Positions 26,090 through 38,563 of a stretch of 64,000 nt of DNA are shown here, in pieces. This stretch comes from Certhia americana (lineage: Eukaryota > Chordata > Aves > Passeriformes > Certhiidae): the NCBI GenBank assembly GCA_018697195.1, contig CM031870.1:3771700-3835699 (forward strand), given 5' to 3'. The notes under the pieces are model-generated. The model worked only from the letters and a program-made list of their open reading frames with translations, was not told the origin of the DNA and searched no databases. Every line of letters starts with the position of its first letter. Position 1 is the first letter of the stretch. A program made the translations under genes and the position numbers.

Positions 26090-27628
26090 AGAATTTATAC
26101 AATAGATGATGTATTTTTCATGTTTCATAGTTGGAAAAATACAATAGGAAATGAATTGGGAGGTATGTTTAATTATTCAAAGTACTTCCAGCTGTAATCA
26201 CTTAAGAAAGCTTACTAATCTTAATAAAGAGATTTATACTTATGCATTTGCTTCCACACAAGACCCATGAAATGGGGAGTACAGCACTAACAAGATAAAT
26301 GTTGAAACTGGAAGTTTGGGCAAATACTTGCGCTTTCCCACTGAGCCTTTTTCTTAATGTTCAATAATATTTGGTTAAGAATTCACATTAAATGACTTAC
26401 CTGACAACCTCTACATTAATTAAAATGTCATATCTTATGCAAATATTCTCTTTGCCTGGGTACTGTCAGTATTAAGGGGACCTGTCTGACCACAAAACTC
26501 TACCGTGGTTAATTCTCTGAACAATTTAAATATGATGCCCATTAGTTGTGGTTTTAATTAAGGTGGGTTTGTGTCTGCAAGTGGGGAAGGGGAAAAACAA
26601 GGATGGAAGATGGCCATTTGGAAAATCCTCTTCTGTCTTCCCTCATTTACCTTGACTACAAGAAGCCCATGCAATTAGTAAGACATTTGTTGCTTTTGTT
26701 GCTTGACATCTGAGAAATGATGCAATTTTTTTTCCCTTTAAAAGAGAACCTAGAGCAAAACCACCCCGAGATTTCTTTGGAAGCCAGGCCTTTGCTGGTA
26801 ATCAAGTGTTTACAGAAAGATGCTTTGTTCAAACCTTTTCTGGGGCTCTGTATGCTTAAACAAAGGGCTTTTAGACTTAAACACAGCTGTTCATTTGAAA
26901 ATGAAAAATCAAATTAAGCAAAACCAGCTTTTGAAAGTTAAAGTTGTATAGCCACGGAAACAAAGGAAGAAAATACTGTGTTTTACGTTTCACTTAAATA
27001 ACTTTTTTAACATAAAGTTTTCAACTCAGAAGTGTGGTTTCAAAGCTGCTCATCTCTTGCTGTGTCCCGCAATAGAACAGCTGCGTTCATTCTGACGAGG
27101 ATGAATGACATGAATTAAACTAAAACCGTTGAAGTGCTCTTTTTAACATAATTACACCTTGTTCATTTTGGAGACACAATGCAGGGATGAAATGCCAATT
27201 AAGCCTGGTATGTTAATGAGATTGAGACTGAATAGGGGATTAGAGCGGACACAAATCCCAGCGGAATTGATTTGATATAATCCCTCAAGTTTGTGCTGTT
27301 TTCAAATGTACAATAACATTTCTATTAAAATTTCCAGGCACAGAATAAAAACAAAAAAAGTCTCCAAACATGTTCAGTTTAAGAAGGTTAAAGAAACTGT
27401 TGTGGGTCTGAGTTTGGTAGTCTTGGTTTTATTGTCTTTGCACACGTCAGATTGAAAGAAAACTTTGGAAGTGTTTGATGCCTTTGCCAGCACAGAGTTC
27501 TCTTTCACATTCATTCCATGTGTGTGTCATGGAGTTCCACAGTGTATAAATCTTACTTTACTACGGATCCCCCAGGCTGGTGAGATCAAGAATTGGGATT
27601 CATGATCTAAATATAGATGTGTGTGTAC

Positions 27629-27646
27629 ATGTAAATATATTTACAT
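27629..27646. repeat. 18-bp perfect AT palindrome
   Basis: ATGTAAATATATTTACAT is its own reverse complement. It lies in a TGTAAAT-rich patch (27620-27665) that follows a short GTGTGTGT run. Confidence 0.85.
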
Positions 27647-30159
27647 ATAAAATGTAAATGTAAAGCAGTATATTATTACATTGTATAAAGTAGTGTTTTT
27701 AAGAAAAGAATCAGGCCAACGAAGCGTAAAACACAAACCAAGTGGTTGCTTTCCCCTTATAAAGATTGATTCTAACATCATTTTTAAATCATGTTTTTGG
27801 CCTGGTCATCCAAAGCAGTGTGTTGGCAGGATGGTGTATGGTTGCTGGATATTTTGTGCAGGACAGAGTGTAACTCTACAGCTGGTGACCAGGAACAGGA
27901 GAAAAGGTGTGGATGCCTTTTGCTTATAGATGCTAGGTTGGGAAGCTGTACCTATGAGTGAAGAAATACAACTCTATTTGGAAATAGAAGGTGATCTTCT
28001 TTTAATCAGCTGCATTAAAAAAGAACCCAAAAATGAAAAAAGATGTGTAATCCAAATTTTTTGTGGTTATGAAGATGTAATTCCATTTCCTAGAAAACTC
28101 AGTAGGTTTTCTACTGGAACACATCAAGGCAAATGATTCTGTTTCAGTGGATCTTAGTGCAGATCAATCTGGCTTTAGGAGCACAATCAAACCATCCTTT
28201 CAGGTTCAGATCAGATTTATGATGAAATGCCATGTCAATACCTGTGATTGATTCTCTAAGTTTCTAATAGATGAGAAGAACTCCTGTGCCACAGGTGTGT
28301 GGAGGACAGGCGGCTTCTTAGCCAGGCTCTGGATCAGAGACACTTTGAGTCAGAGCACTTCAAGTCGGTTTAAATCCTAATTAGGACACTGGAGAAGCTC
28401 CCCTAAAAGGCTGCACAGGGGTCCTTGGTGTGTGCTGAGGCTCAGAATGAAAAGCCATTGCCTGGTCTTTTCAGTTTGCCAGTGGTGTGTCCAGCCCAAC
28501 GTCTGATTGATTTTGTCTGACACACAAGTATAAATTTTTTGTCTGTGTGACTGAAGACTTAGTCACCCAGGGTAGTTTTATAAAGGGAAGGTTCAGAGAT
28601 CTACTAGAAAAGAAAGGAGAAAATTCCTTTTTATTTTTCCTGTACAATTTAATTTGTTCTTGTATTACTCATAGGTGGAAGCCCTTGGGGCTTTTTTATT
28701 TGTCCTATATTATAAAATGTATTAAACTCTTGAGTCTTCTTTGTGGCAGGGAGTCCAGTTGTTTAAACAAGTATAATTCTTGTCTTTTTGAGAGTGTTCA
28801 TAGTTTTTTAAATAGTTTTTGAAATGTTAAACCATTATCCTGTCCTGTCACCTTTTGATGAGCTGGCTTCTCAATCAGAACAGCTATATGCAGAAAAATA
28901 ACTGCTTGAATTAATCAAAAGACTGTATTTTAGTAGTGGATTGAGCCCCCCCAGAGAATGGGTTATCTTCATTAAGTGTGTTTTTCTTTTGCTATATCTG
29001 TTGCCTTTTGGTAGCACCATTTGTCTTTAGCCTGTCTCTGTATTTGCCTCAAAGCAACTCCCGGGTTAACAGCCAGTGTTAAAATGAATTATTAATATTG
29101 CTGGAGATACTGCTGGCTCGCAGACTAAAGTGTTTGAGAAGAGTCTGGAGTTCCAGTAGAGCTTCCTGTGAATGTCAGGGCTGCTTTACACCTACAGCAA
29201 TTTTCCTGCTCTGGTTCTTAAGCCAAATCCTTGTTTCATCCTTGGTAGTTTTGTCCTCCTCTGTGCTGTGACCAGCTTGATGGCTGTCCTCATTCGTATG
29301 CACCTCTGTAATTCCTTGCCCAGGCTGGGATATACAGCAATGTACTGAAGTGTGAATCTGCCCTGAGATTACAAACCACAGCAGTTTCAGGCTCCCCGGC
29401 ACGGTCTGTGGCACAGAGATCAAATCTACTGATAAATTTTTGTACTCACCTCCCAGAAAACCCGAGGTCTCCATGGTTTTTCTTCATTGCTCCAATTATC
29501 AGTGTCTGGGATATTGAAAAGACTGCTTGTAATGACATGTCAGCTCTGCATGTTGAACAGAATTTTCTTAAATTTTCTTTGGGCTGTTAAAAAAAATGTC
29601 TCTCTGGATGTAGTAAACCCAACTCCCCCTTGCTCAGCTGAGCATCTATTTTGATATTACCCTCCATAGTAAAAATAACTTCACCAATCCTGTTTCTAAT
29701 AGTTTAAGAAATAGATGATGAATTAGAACTGGTTGCTGCTTTGGGGATGGGAAGAAGGGAAGACCCAGAAACCATGCCATATGCCAGAGCTGCTCCTGCA
29801 CACTTGGTGCTGTGGTGATGGTGTGAGAACCCAAGTGGAATATGTTGTAGAGGGAGAAATCATCTCTGGTACTCAAAACTCCATGCACTGCTGCAAAATT
29901 TGCTGGCCCGTGTGTCATTGTGCTGGAACTAATTCAAAGCAGGATTAATCTTTTCACTTACAACATGCTGGCGTTTTGACTTCATTTCTTACAGATTAGG
30001 TTAAATCTTTTACTGTGTGGGTAGAAAATCATCGAAGGGTTGCAGCCCTTGGCTTCTGCTGGTGCCTGTGAGTGGGATAAGGGAGGAGTCCCAGTTCTGG
30101 AATGCTGATTCTCTGTGATGCTCGAGAAACTGGGACCTTCCAGCATCCACATCACATTA

Positions 30160-30255
30160 AAAAGCAAAACAAAACTAAATTGATCAAAGAACAAACCCAC
30201 AAGCAACCAAAAAAAAAAAACCCCAAACAACCCAGGCCCCCCAAAACCAAAAAGA
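30160..30255. repeat. A/C-rich low-complexity tract with 12-A run
   Basis: Almost pure A and C on the + strand (CAAAACAAAAC, AAACCCAC, a long A-run, CCCCAAACAACCC, GGCCCCCCAAAACC). It may be a decayed poly(A)-containing insertion, but no source element is recognisable upstream. Confidence 0.7.
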
Positions 30256-33200
30256 ATGCTGCCAGTTCCTGTCATGTTTTGCTGCTTAGAGGTAGCCATC
30301 CAGATTTGGATTCACCTGGTTTCAGAGACCTGGAACTTGTCTTTTATGTTAAATGTATTGAGAATGCTGGAATTAGATGTATAAGAATAACGTAATGACA
30401 TTTTTAAGTTGAGAATTTACCCAGTTATGAAGTCAATTACTGAAACAGTTGTCTTAACAGAACCGATTATAAAATATACAACTGGAGCTTTATTCCTGAC
30501 TTGCATTTGGTTATTTAATATAAAGCTTTTGCAAGAGATAAATTATGGCTGAAATGATTCTGAGTGCCACTGTAACTGTTTGGATTGTCCTGTCCTCTGG
30601 AATAACATCTCTCAGTAAGGACTACAACTCGACTTTGTGTCTGTGTTTGTTTGGCTGCTCACACCTGGGTCATTCTCCCCAGCCTTGTGTTACTCCTCTT
30701 CTTACCCTCTGCTCACTTTTCCTTTGATGTAAATCTTGCTGCGTTTTTTTTAACAGATGAGGAAAATGAATGGTAATTTTTTGGCACATAGAATCTTTCC
30801 AGGATTCACTTGTTTCTCCTGTACATCTGAGGTAGAATTCACACACAGAGCTGGAACCTGGCACCGCTGGGCTGGGTTAAATCCCTGAGCTCTGGAGTTC
30901 TCAGACACTCTTATCCTTTTTGGCGTTCTTCCCACGTCCCCTTCAAATCGGGGATGATCCATATGTGTTCAATACAGCTTTCCTGTAATAGGCCTCAGTG
31001 CCTGTAATAACAGATACTGCCTGTCATGCAGCTGGGCAGTGAAACTCTGATCATTACTTATCTGAGCATCATGTTTTGCCCCAGGCAGCTGATTAGATAA
31101 ATTCCCATCTTTATCTTTTAGTTTTCTAGATATAAGCAGCGTACTCCTTTCCCTGTGATACTTCTCTTGGAAGGTTTTGCTCTGAAGATTTTCTGTAGTG
31201 GTCTCTTAATCTTGTGTGGTATCAGCGCAGGGATCTAGAAGGGATCTGTAATTTCAGTTTAGATGAATCCTGCTGCAGCTACTGCTGCACCTTCCCAGTG
31301 TGTATGAGTGAGGTTCTGTCAGTGTTTTCAGTTTGTGAGGGCAAACAGGAAAGTGAAATTGAAGTCAGCAGTGCCCTTCGCCTCTTGGCATCTTTTCTTC
31401 TGGGTGCAGGGGAATTTCTCACTCTCAGAGGCACTGTAAGCTCGTTTGGGTAGCAGGTTTCTTTTATAATAATTTCCATCCAGACAGCTGCTTAAGGAGC
31501 CCATTGTAGGCATGAGCTCTGCTAGAATGTGTAATTACAGCTGGTTTTTACCCATGACATGTCTCAATTTGTTCAGTCTGGGGAAGGTTAGTTGCCTTCA
31601 ACTTGGCAGGATAACTCCAGGAGGGAGGTGGGGTGCAAAACCACGTGGATGTGCAGTTTTATGAAAATCAGGTGTTCTGAAAGGAACTAAATAACTGCAG
31701 CAGGGCAAATGATATTCTACAGAATATTTGGTGTTAGCTTCTACTCTGGATGGAGCCATTAGAGGGTTGTGGGAGGCATTCATCCCCAGTGGTGTTGTCT
31801 TGCTGCATTCTGGTTGTGTAGCATCACAGCACCAACCTGCTCGTAAATGTATAATTTAACATTCTGAGACAGTGAGCTAACAAAAAAATGCAGTTTTTAA
31901 AGTTCCCTCATCTTACAAATAAAACTATACTTGGCAAAATAAAAAGGTAAAGTTTCTGCTTAGCTTAAGAAAATTAAACGCTTTTTGTTATAATTTTATT
32001 CACATTGCCAGAACATAACAAAAATGTGGTTGTTTACTTGTTTGCTCTAATCATATTCTTTTGGTTTTGTCATTAATAATGTATTGTGAATATCAATTAA
32101 AAGCTAAGCAGAAATTCAGACTTTTCTCAGAGCCAATTGAAAATGAAACATTGTTTCAAAGGAATATTTTTCTAATTTAAGAGGAAAAAAAATCCAAATA
32201 ATTCAAAGTTGGTGTGTGAGAAATCTTGATAATTAGAAAATGATTCTTCCAGTTGCAGCTGACAGGAGATGGTAAATCACATATATAAAAAGAAAGAAGA
32301 GAAAAGAGTGGAAAGCAAATTGTTAGCCCTGTTCCATAACTGATGGGAAAAGCAGGTAATTAGGTGATTTCTTTCATTTTCTGACATGTGTAAATGAGAC
32401 TCCATTAATAAGAGATCTGTAATGTAAATGACAAAAATGAAAACAACAATAACAACATAAAAAGATCAAGCTGCCAGGTATGGTCTGAATGTGAAGGTAG
32501 GTTTTTTTGTCAGTGCTGTGAGTTAGATACTCTGAGATAGCCTGGCTTGGAGGGTGCTCGAGCAGTGGCAGGGCTTGAGATGTCACTGGAGTCACATCAT
32601 TGAAACAGCCAACTCCTCCTGGAGGAGCTGTCTCACTCTTTGAGCAGTGGAGCTGTGCCCAAATTCTGTTGTCTTTGAGTAGAAAAGGAAGTGCCCTGTC
32701 ACTGCTGGACACTGCTCAGAGCTCAGTGCCCCTTTCTTGGCTTTTCCTGGTGGGTTTGGCTTTTGTCAGTGAGCAAAAAAGGACTCATGGTTGCCTATCT
32801 TAAGCACCTGCTTTGTTTCCCTTAGCAAACAGGGAAGCAAGTTGGTGTATTGTGGTAGCCCCCACCCCACTCCTCAATGAAAATCCCTCCCCTGGCCCCT
32901 CTCCTGCAGCTCTTTCTGGGTTTGTCAGTGCTGTGAGGGGCTGAGGCTCTGTGCAGAGCTCCTGCTCCTCCCAGCTCAGCCTGTGCCTTGTTTCCGTAGC
33001 GGGGGCATCATCAGCTCGGGGACTGCTGGGTTTTAATCAGGCCTTTCCTTTTCCTGTTTGCACTCTGCTCCATTTTCCTATTAAATGGTGATTGCACATT
33101 GTTGAAGAAGGCAGTCAAGTGTAAATTTCATTTTTTGCTTCAGCTAATGTTGCTGTTAGAGGTGGCTTTGCACATCTGTGAATATTCCCTGAAGGAGGAG

Positions 33201-36200
33201 GAGGAAAATCAATAGATGTTCCAAAAAAAAAAACAAAACAAAAAGAAAGCAGTGGGAGAAATTTTGAGGTAGAGGGAACTGTGTTTTGGTAAAGAAACTT
33301 TCTGGTCTGTCTGCTTCTGATCACTTGCTCTGAGTTTTCTTAGGGCAGACAGAGATGATTTGTGTTATTTCTTTCCTGGATTCAGAGATGGAAGGCAATA
33401 GAAGATACTTTCTTTTGAATAAAGGAATCTAAGTGGGGATGAATTTTTCCTTTGTGTCTTTTATTTGGATTGTTATCTAAGCAAATGAGGGGGTGTGCAT
33501 TCAGTTTGGGGTGAGGGTTTTCTATGCTGCTCTCACAGATCCTGTTAATTCTCAGTGCACAAAGCTTAGTGCTTGAGCTTCAATACAAAGTGTCAGCACA
33601 TTCTGTCGATACAAGGTCATTCCCTATTGTATATTTGCAAGTTTCCCCTTTTTTCAGCACTCTCTTACTCTGTGGCAATGTTTTTAGGAAGCAGGAGGTA
33701 CCAGGTAAACTTTTCCCACTCTTTGTGGTCACCCTGAGAGCACATCCCTCTAAATCTTGTGAGTTCAGAGTGACTTTATTATCCAGAGGGTCTTTTGTAG
33801 CTTCTTGTCTGCAGCATTTCTTGACTGATACTGAAATTTCATTACCAACTGTGGTTCATTTTTTGCATATATTCACTGGTGGCTACTTCTCTTTTATTAT
33901 CACCTTTTCATTTGCCCTAAAGTCTGAGCTGCTCATAGTGCTGAGCTGCTTCTTTCTTTCTGTTTTTCCCATCTTTTTACACACAGAGATTTTATTCATG
34001 TAGTCCCTTCTGTTTACTATTTGTTTTCCTTGCTTGAAATCCAAGTGCTGGTTAGTTTTTGGATGCATTACAGCTGCAGCCCCACCCTGCCTTTTAAGCT
34101 GTAAGCATGACTAAGGACAACAAGACAGTATTTATTTTCCTTGTTCCTTCCATTGTGTTTATATTCATTTATTATCCTGTCTTTTAAATGAAAGGTGTTC
34201 TGTGCAGCTGCTGACTCTCTCCTCTGTCTCATAAAACTTCTCAGATACTTGGGGCTATAAAAACCTAGTTGTAATCTGGTTTGGGATTTTCTTTAGAGAT
34301 TTGTTATCTGTGTGCTACCCGTAAAAAATGTGTTAAAATAATTTAATTTATTGTGAATTTTTGTTCATTTCTCTGCAGTAGTTCCTGCAGCCAGGTAAGA
34401 CGTCTGCTCAGTGAAGAATTGCCTGTCGCTTCACTGTGTGGATGTGCATTTTTATCACTTCAACTTCCTTTGCGTGTTTTCTTATTGCTGTCTTTTTGTG
34501 TTCAGGAAAACACAGTTTCTTTTAAAGTTGAGGGTCTGTCTTTGTTACAGGGATTGGAGGCCAGCAAATAAAATCTGCAGGTGTAAAACAGCATATCATG
34601 ACGAATAGGAGTAAATTTTGGCATACCATGCAGTAGGGTGGTATCAAAGTTTAAAAAGGGAGTGAGAAACGGAAGGAAGAAAAATACATTTTGGTTTATT
34701 ATTAGAAAGGTACCACATCTGATTAAAAAAGGATCTGAGATAGAAGTTTCTAGAAAGATGGAGAGTATCCTGCAAAAGTTTTGATATGCCTTTGTCCTGC
34801 TCTTGTATTTTCCAAAGACATCTGCCTTGGCTGCTGTTGAAGGTGAAGTGCTGGGCTAGATTAGATTTGGTCTGACCCAGAGTGACTGCTGAGAATAGGG
34901 TTTTTTGAGGAATAGCAACAGTCCTTATAAAATGGAATATTTGTGTACTCAGTGCAAAGTGTGGTGATGTACAAATGTTAACAATGTAGGTGGGTGTTCA
35001 GGAAGTCCATCTTCTGCATGACAAGACAGTTAAGTTTCTGTACACCAGGAATATTCAAATACGTTGCAAATTATCGGCAGAGCGAATTCACTGTGCCTCA
35101 GAACCTGCTGGGTAAGTCACCTTACCATGCACAACATAACGTGGGTTTAATTCACCAACTGTTTAAATATGACATTCTTCACAAGGCAGCCTCAGCACTC
35201 AAACCTTTGGTGCATGTTAAATTTTAATGGAACATCTTCGATTAAAATGAAGCTTTTGGAGCTCACACTGTTCGTATGCAAAAAATGGTTATCGTCATAA
35301 AAATCCCAGGAGGGGAGCAGAAAAATGCAATAAAATTTCACACTGTTTAATGTTCATCACCCTCGGGTATGCAGTAGATTTCCACTAACTAAATGTGAAT
35401 TCCATTTGCTTTAGTAACTGAATCTGCTTTCTCAGCCAGCTTGCTTGTGCTGCTGCCCATGGAGTCTGTTAGGAGTATCTTCTTTTGAAATGTCTTTGTA
35501 TTTCTTCAGATTTCTCTCTTTACGAAATGCAACTCAGTTAAGTGAAATGGTTTATTTCCAGTGGCATGTCTGAGCATCTTCCATGGGTTTGTTTGATCAG
35601 CTCTTGGCTGCCTTTCCTCCTTAGCTCTGCACAGAAGTTGCTTTGTGGCAGGGTTGTAAGGAAGCAGAAGTGCAGTTCTTTGCTCTGTATTCCCTCCTCG
35701 TCCCTATTAGATTGGGAAATCACAGCCATTTATTGGGAAATCTAATATATGGCTCAGCCCCATAAGGTTAATCTGTTTTATCTGATAAAATACACTGTGT
35801 GTTATTACCTGCCAACCTTGACCACAGGTTACTGCAAGTGCTAAGGTTATCAGAAAACTGCTGATAGTTGTTCTTGGCTTTCTCATCTGGATTCAAAATC
35901 CACCCCCTCCTCTGTGTCCTGGGCTCCTCTGCCAGGACTTGTGTCCAGCTTTCCCTTTGCAAAGAAGTTGATGCACCAGGATGGGTGGAAAATACAAAAA
36001 GCTTCTCCTGAAGAGACTTGCTCTGCTGTCACTGACCAGCAGCACCTGATTGCCACCTCGCCTTCCCTTTGTAAACCACAGGCACTGTGTTGTCTCCAGC
36101 CTTGCTTCTTCTCTCAAGGCAGGGAGTAACTGATTTCCCCATCCATAACACAGGAGCAGAACCAATTGGTTTTGTCTTCTTTCATTTCGCTTTTGTTGTC

Positions 36201-37033
36201 TGAAGTTAAGGTGATTTTTCCCTCTGAGCTGGCTTTTCTGCAGCCCTATATCTCTCATTTATTGTACTCTTGCACTGAGGCTACTCATACTGAGAGAAAA
36301 GTTTGCTCTGTCTTCTTTCTGACAGTTCTTTTATGACAATTCTTGGGCTTTTGGGAGATGTGGTTCTTTCTACTCTTTTTGAGAGGAAATACTGTTTGTG
36401 CCTGAAGGTTCTGTTGAGAAATGTCTGGGTTTTCCATCTTGTATGTTGATAGGTATCCACATACAACCTTGTGCCAGAGTTTTTGCATGCTTATCATATA
36501 AACAGTGTACATAAGAAGGATTGTGCCATTCTTATTAAATACAGTGTTGTACATTTGAGTAATAGAGGTACAGGGGAGGTTAAATAAATTACCTGAGGTT
36601 GAGCTGAAAGCCTGAGGCTCAGTGTGGCTTTGAACTTAGATCTGCAGAATCCCAGATAAGACCTCTAACCTGTTAATTTTTCTTCTTAGATCTGTTCCTG
36701 CTGCAATTAATTTATAACTGTATCATCAAATGCAAAATATTTCAATGGCTAAACACAAAAGAGTTGTTTTATCAATTTTAAATGGAATTTACTTTTAAGA
36801 ACTGGACAACCACTAATAAATATTTTCAAAGTATTATGGAAAGTGGAAAATATATCGCTTTTAAGTCTTAAGTCTGTCTTCAGGCTAAAGATATCCCTGA
36901 TTCTGACTGTGCACACCTAATTTTCTGGGAGATTTTATATCCTATTTTGATTTCTTGAGATTGAAGGTGGCCACTTGGTAGAGACCTCTCTCCCATGGTG
37001 ACTGCTGTGAAAACCTGTTCTATCCTTTGGACT

Positions 37034-37317
37034 AGGACACACAGTGATAGGACAAGGCAGGATGGCTTTGAACTGAAGGATAGCAGGTTTAGACTGGATA
37101 GTGGGACAAAATTCTTCCCCATGAGGGTGGGGAGGCCCTGACACAGGGTGTCCAGAGAAGCTGTGGCTGCCCCATCCCTGGAAGTGTCCAAGGCCAGGTT
37201 GGATGGGGCTGGAAGCAGCCTAGGATAGTGGAAGGTGTCCCTGCCCATGGCAAGGGGTTTGGGCTGGATGAGCTTTAAGGTCCTTTCCAACCCAAACTCT
37301 TCTGTGGTTCCGTGACC
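37034..37317 (+). mobile_element. CR1 LINE 3' end, + strand, about 285 bp
   Basis: AGTGATAGGACAAGGCAGGA, then the GGTTTAGACTGGATAGTGGG block, GGGGAGGCCCTGACACAGGG, CTGTGGCTGCCCCATCCCTG, GGATGGGGCTGGAAGCAGCC, and CTTTAAGGTCCTTTCCAACC ending near GTGGTTCCGTGA. Gene-like frames on the - strand across 36880-37320 are antisense readings of this element. Confidence 0.96.
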
Positions 37318-38543
37318 CACTGGATTGTTTGATGAAAATAAGGATAGGTCTTCCTAAGATGGACTAAACTGCTAACACTGTTGCTTGACACTTTAGTTTT
37401 CCAAAGTAATTTTCCCCTTTGAAATGTTTTGTTCATTTGTTTCATTATTTTTAAAGAATAAATTTCTTTAGTTCCACAGTGTAACTTTGATGTTAATTGC
37501 TTATCTCCTGAAGCTTCAACAGGTAATTGGAGAGACCTGACTCTGGCAGCCCCACAGCTCATTGTGTTCCAAAGTGGCTTCTTGTAGACTGTTTTGAAAA
37601 TGATGGTTTTTAAAGCAAGTACCTCTCCTGGGATTTGGGACATTTGAATAGGAAATGGTGGATATATTTGTGGTATTTTTTAGAGAAACCAAGCTTTTGC
37701 CTGTGCTTTAAGATGCCAGAGCCCATTTAGTAGTGTAAGCAGATGAATTCCTAAATACACTTTTTCCTCAGAAGAACATGACCCCCTAGATTCAGTATGG
37801 CAACAATCACTCTGGAAATTTCAGCTCAGAATGCAGGGAAATGTTTGTTTGTCTGCCTTCAAAATACTATAGGAGAATTCACTGTATTTTGAAATATTGG
37901 GAGCTTTAGTACTGAATTTTCACTGCTCAGAATGAAATTGTGTAATAGATGCTGGAGGCTTAAATTTCTTAATTGTCCCTATGCATCAACTTATTTTTAT
38001 AATTACTGTCTGTGTGTCAAAAATGTATTACTGGAAATAGAGTATCAAAGATCCTTTTCCTATTTGAATGAGCATTGCTAGTAGCTGTCTTATATAGTAT
38101 AAAAACTATAGAGGTTGTTTAGCTTGGTCCAGCATTTCTGTTCTCTCTCTATCAAAGTCTGCCATTTCAGCCTCATTTTCCTTGCAATGGGATTATGTAC
38201 TTTATTACTTTCTTTGGTTAGAGGATGAAATTCTTCAGCCTTTGTTCAGTCCGTGGAGCTTGCAAGGTGTCATGGTCTGAAGCAAGAGATTTGCAGCTGG
38301 GTTTAGTTAGAAATGACTCCTGGTTGCTCAGTCACCATAATGACTGTTTGGATTTTAATGCCCTTGCACCTCAGCTCCCTGCATGGAAATAATGTGCTGT
38401 TTCACAAAGATGAAAGGGGAAGAAAATGGTTTTGTAATGTTTCTGCAAGAGATTCTCGTTGAAAAATGAGATGAGGAATTTGTGAATATGAAGGGCTCTT
38501 AGCATTTCAGCATAGAATGGCTTTTTGTCTCTTTTTTCTTTTT

Positions 38544-38563
38544 GGGGGGGGGGGGGGGGGGGG
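38544..38563 (+). repeat. Uninterrupted run of 20 G
   Basis: Preceded by a T/C-rich stretch and followed by CTGCATTG. Homopolymer G of this length can fold into G-quadruplex structures and is prone to sequencing-length error, so the exact count is uncertain. Confidence 0.9.

Larger units (their letters stand above)
24893..37033. other. Unique intronic sequence with enhancer-like stretches, no gene seen
   Basis: No exon recognised in 12 kb. Parts of 25.9-27.3 kb, 31.98-32.2 kb and 35.1-35.4 kb are repeat-free and rich in TAAT and similar core motifs. A 159-codon + frame at 33524-34003 is hydrophobic because the DNA is T-rich, and it is not supported as a gene. Confidence 0.55.

Noticed and set aside
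33524..34003. 159-codon hydrophobic + frame, possible membrane protein
   Set aside because: Hydrophobicity comes from T-rich DNA, with no domain, splice or start-context support.
36880..37320. 146-codon - strand frame (and the 69-codon frame inside it)
   Set aside because: It is antisense to a CR1 element whose + strand text is clearly recognisable.
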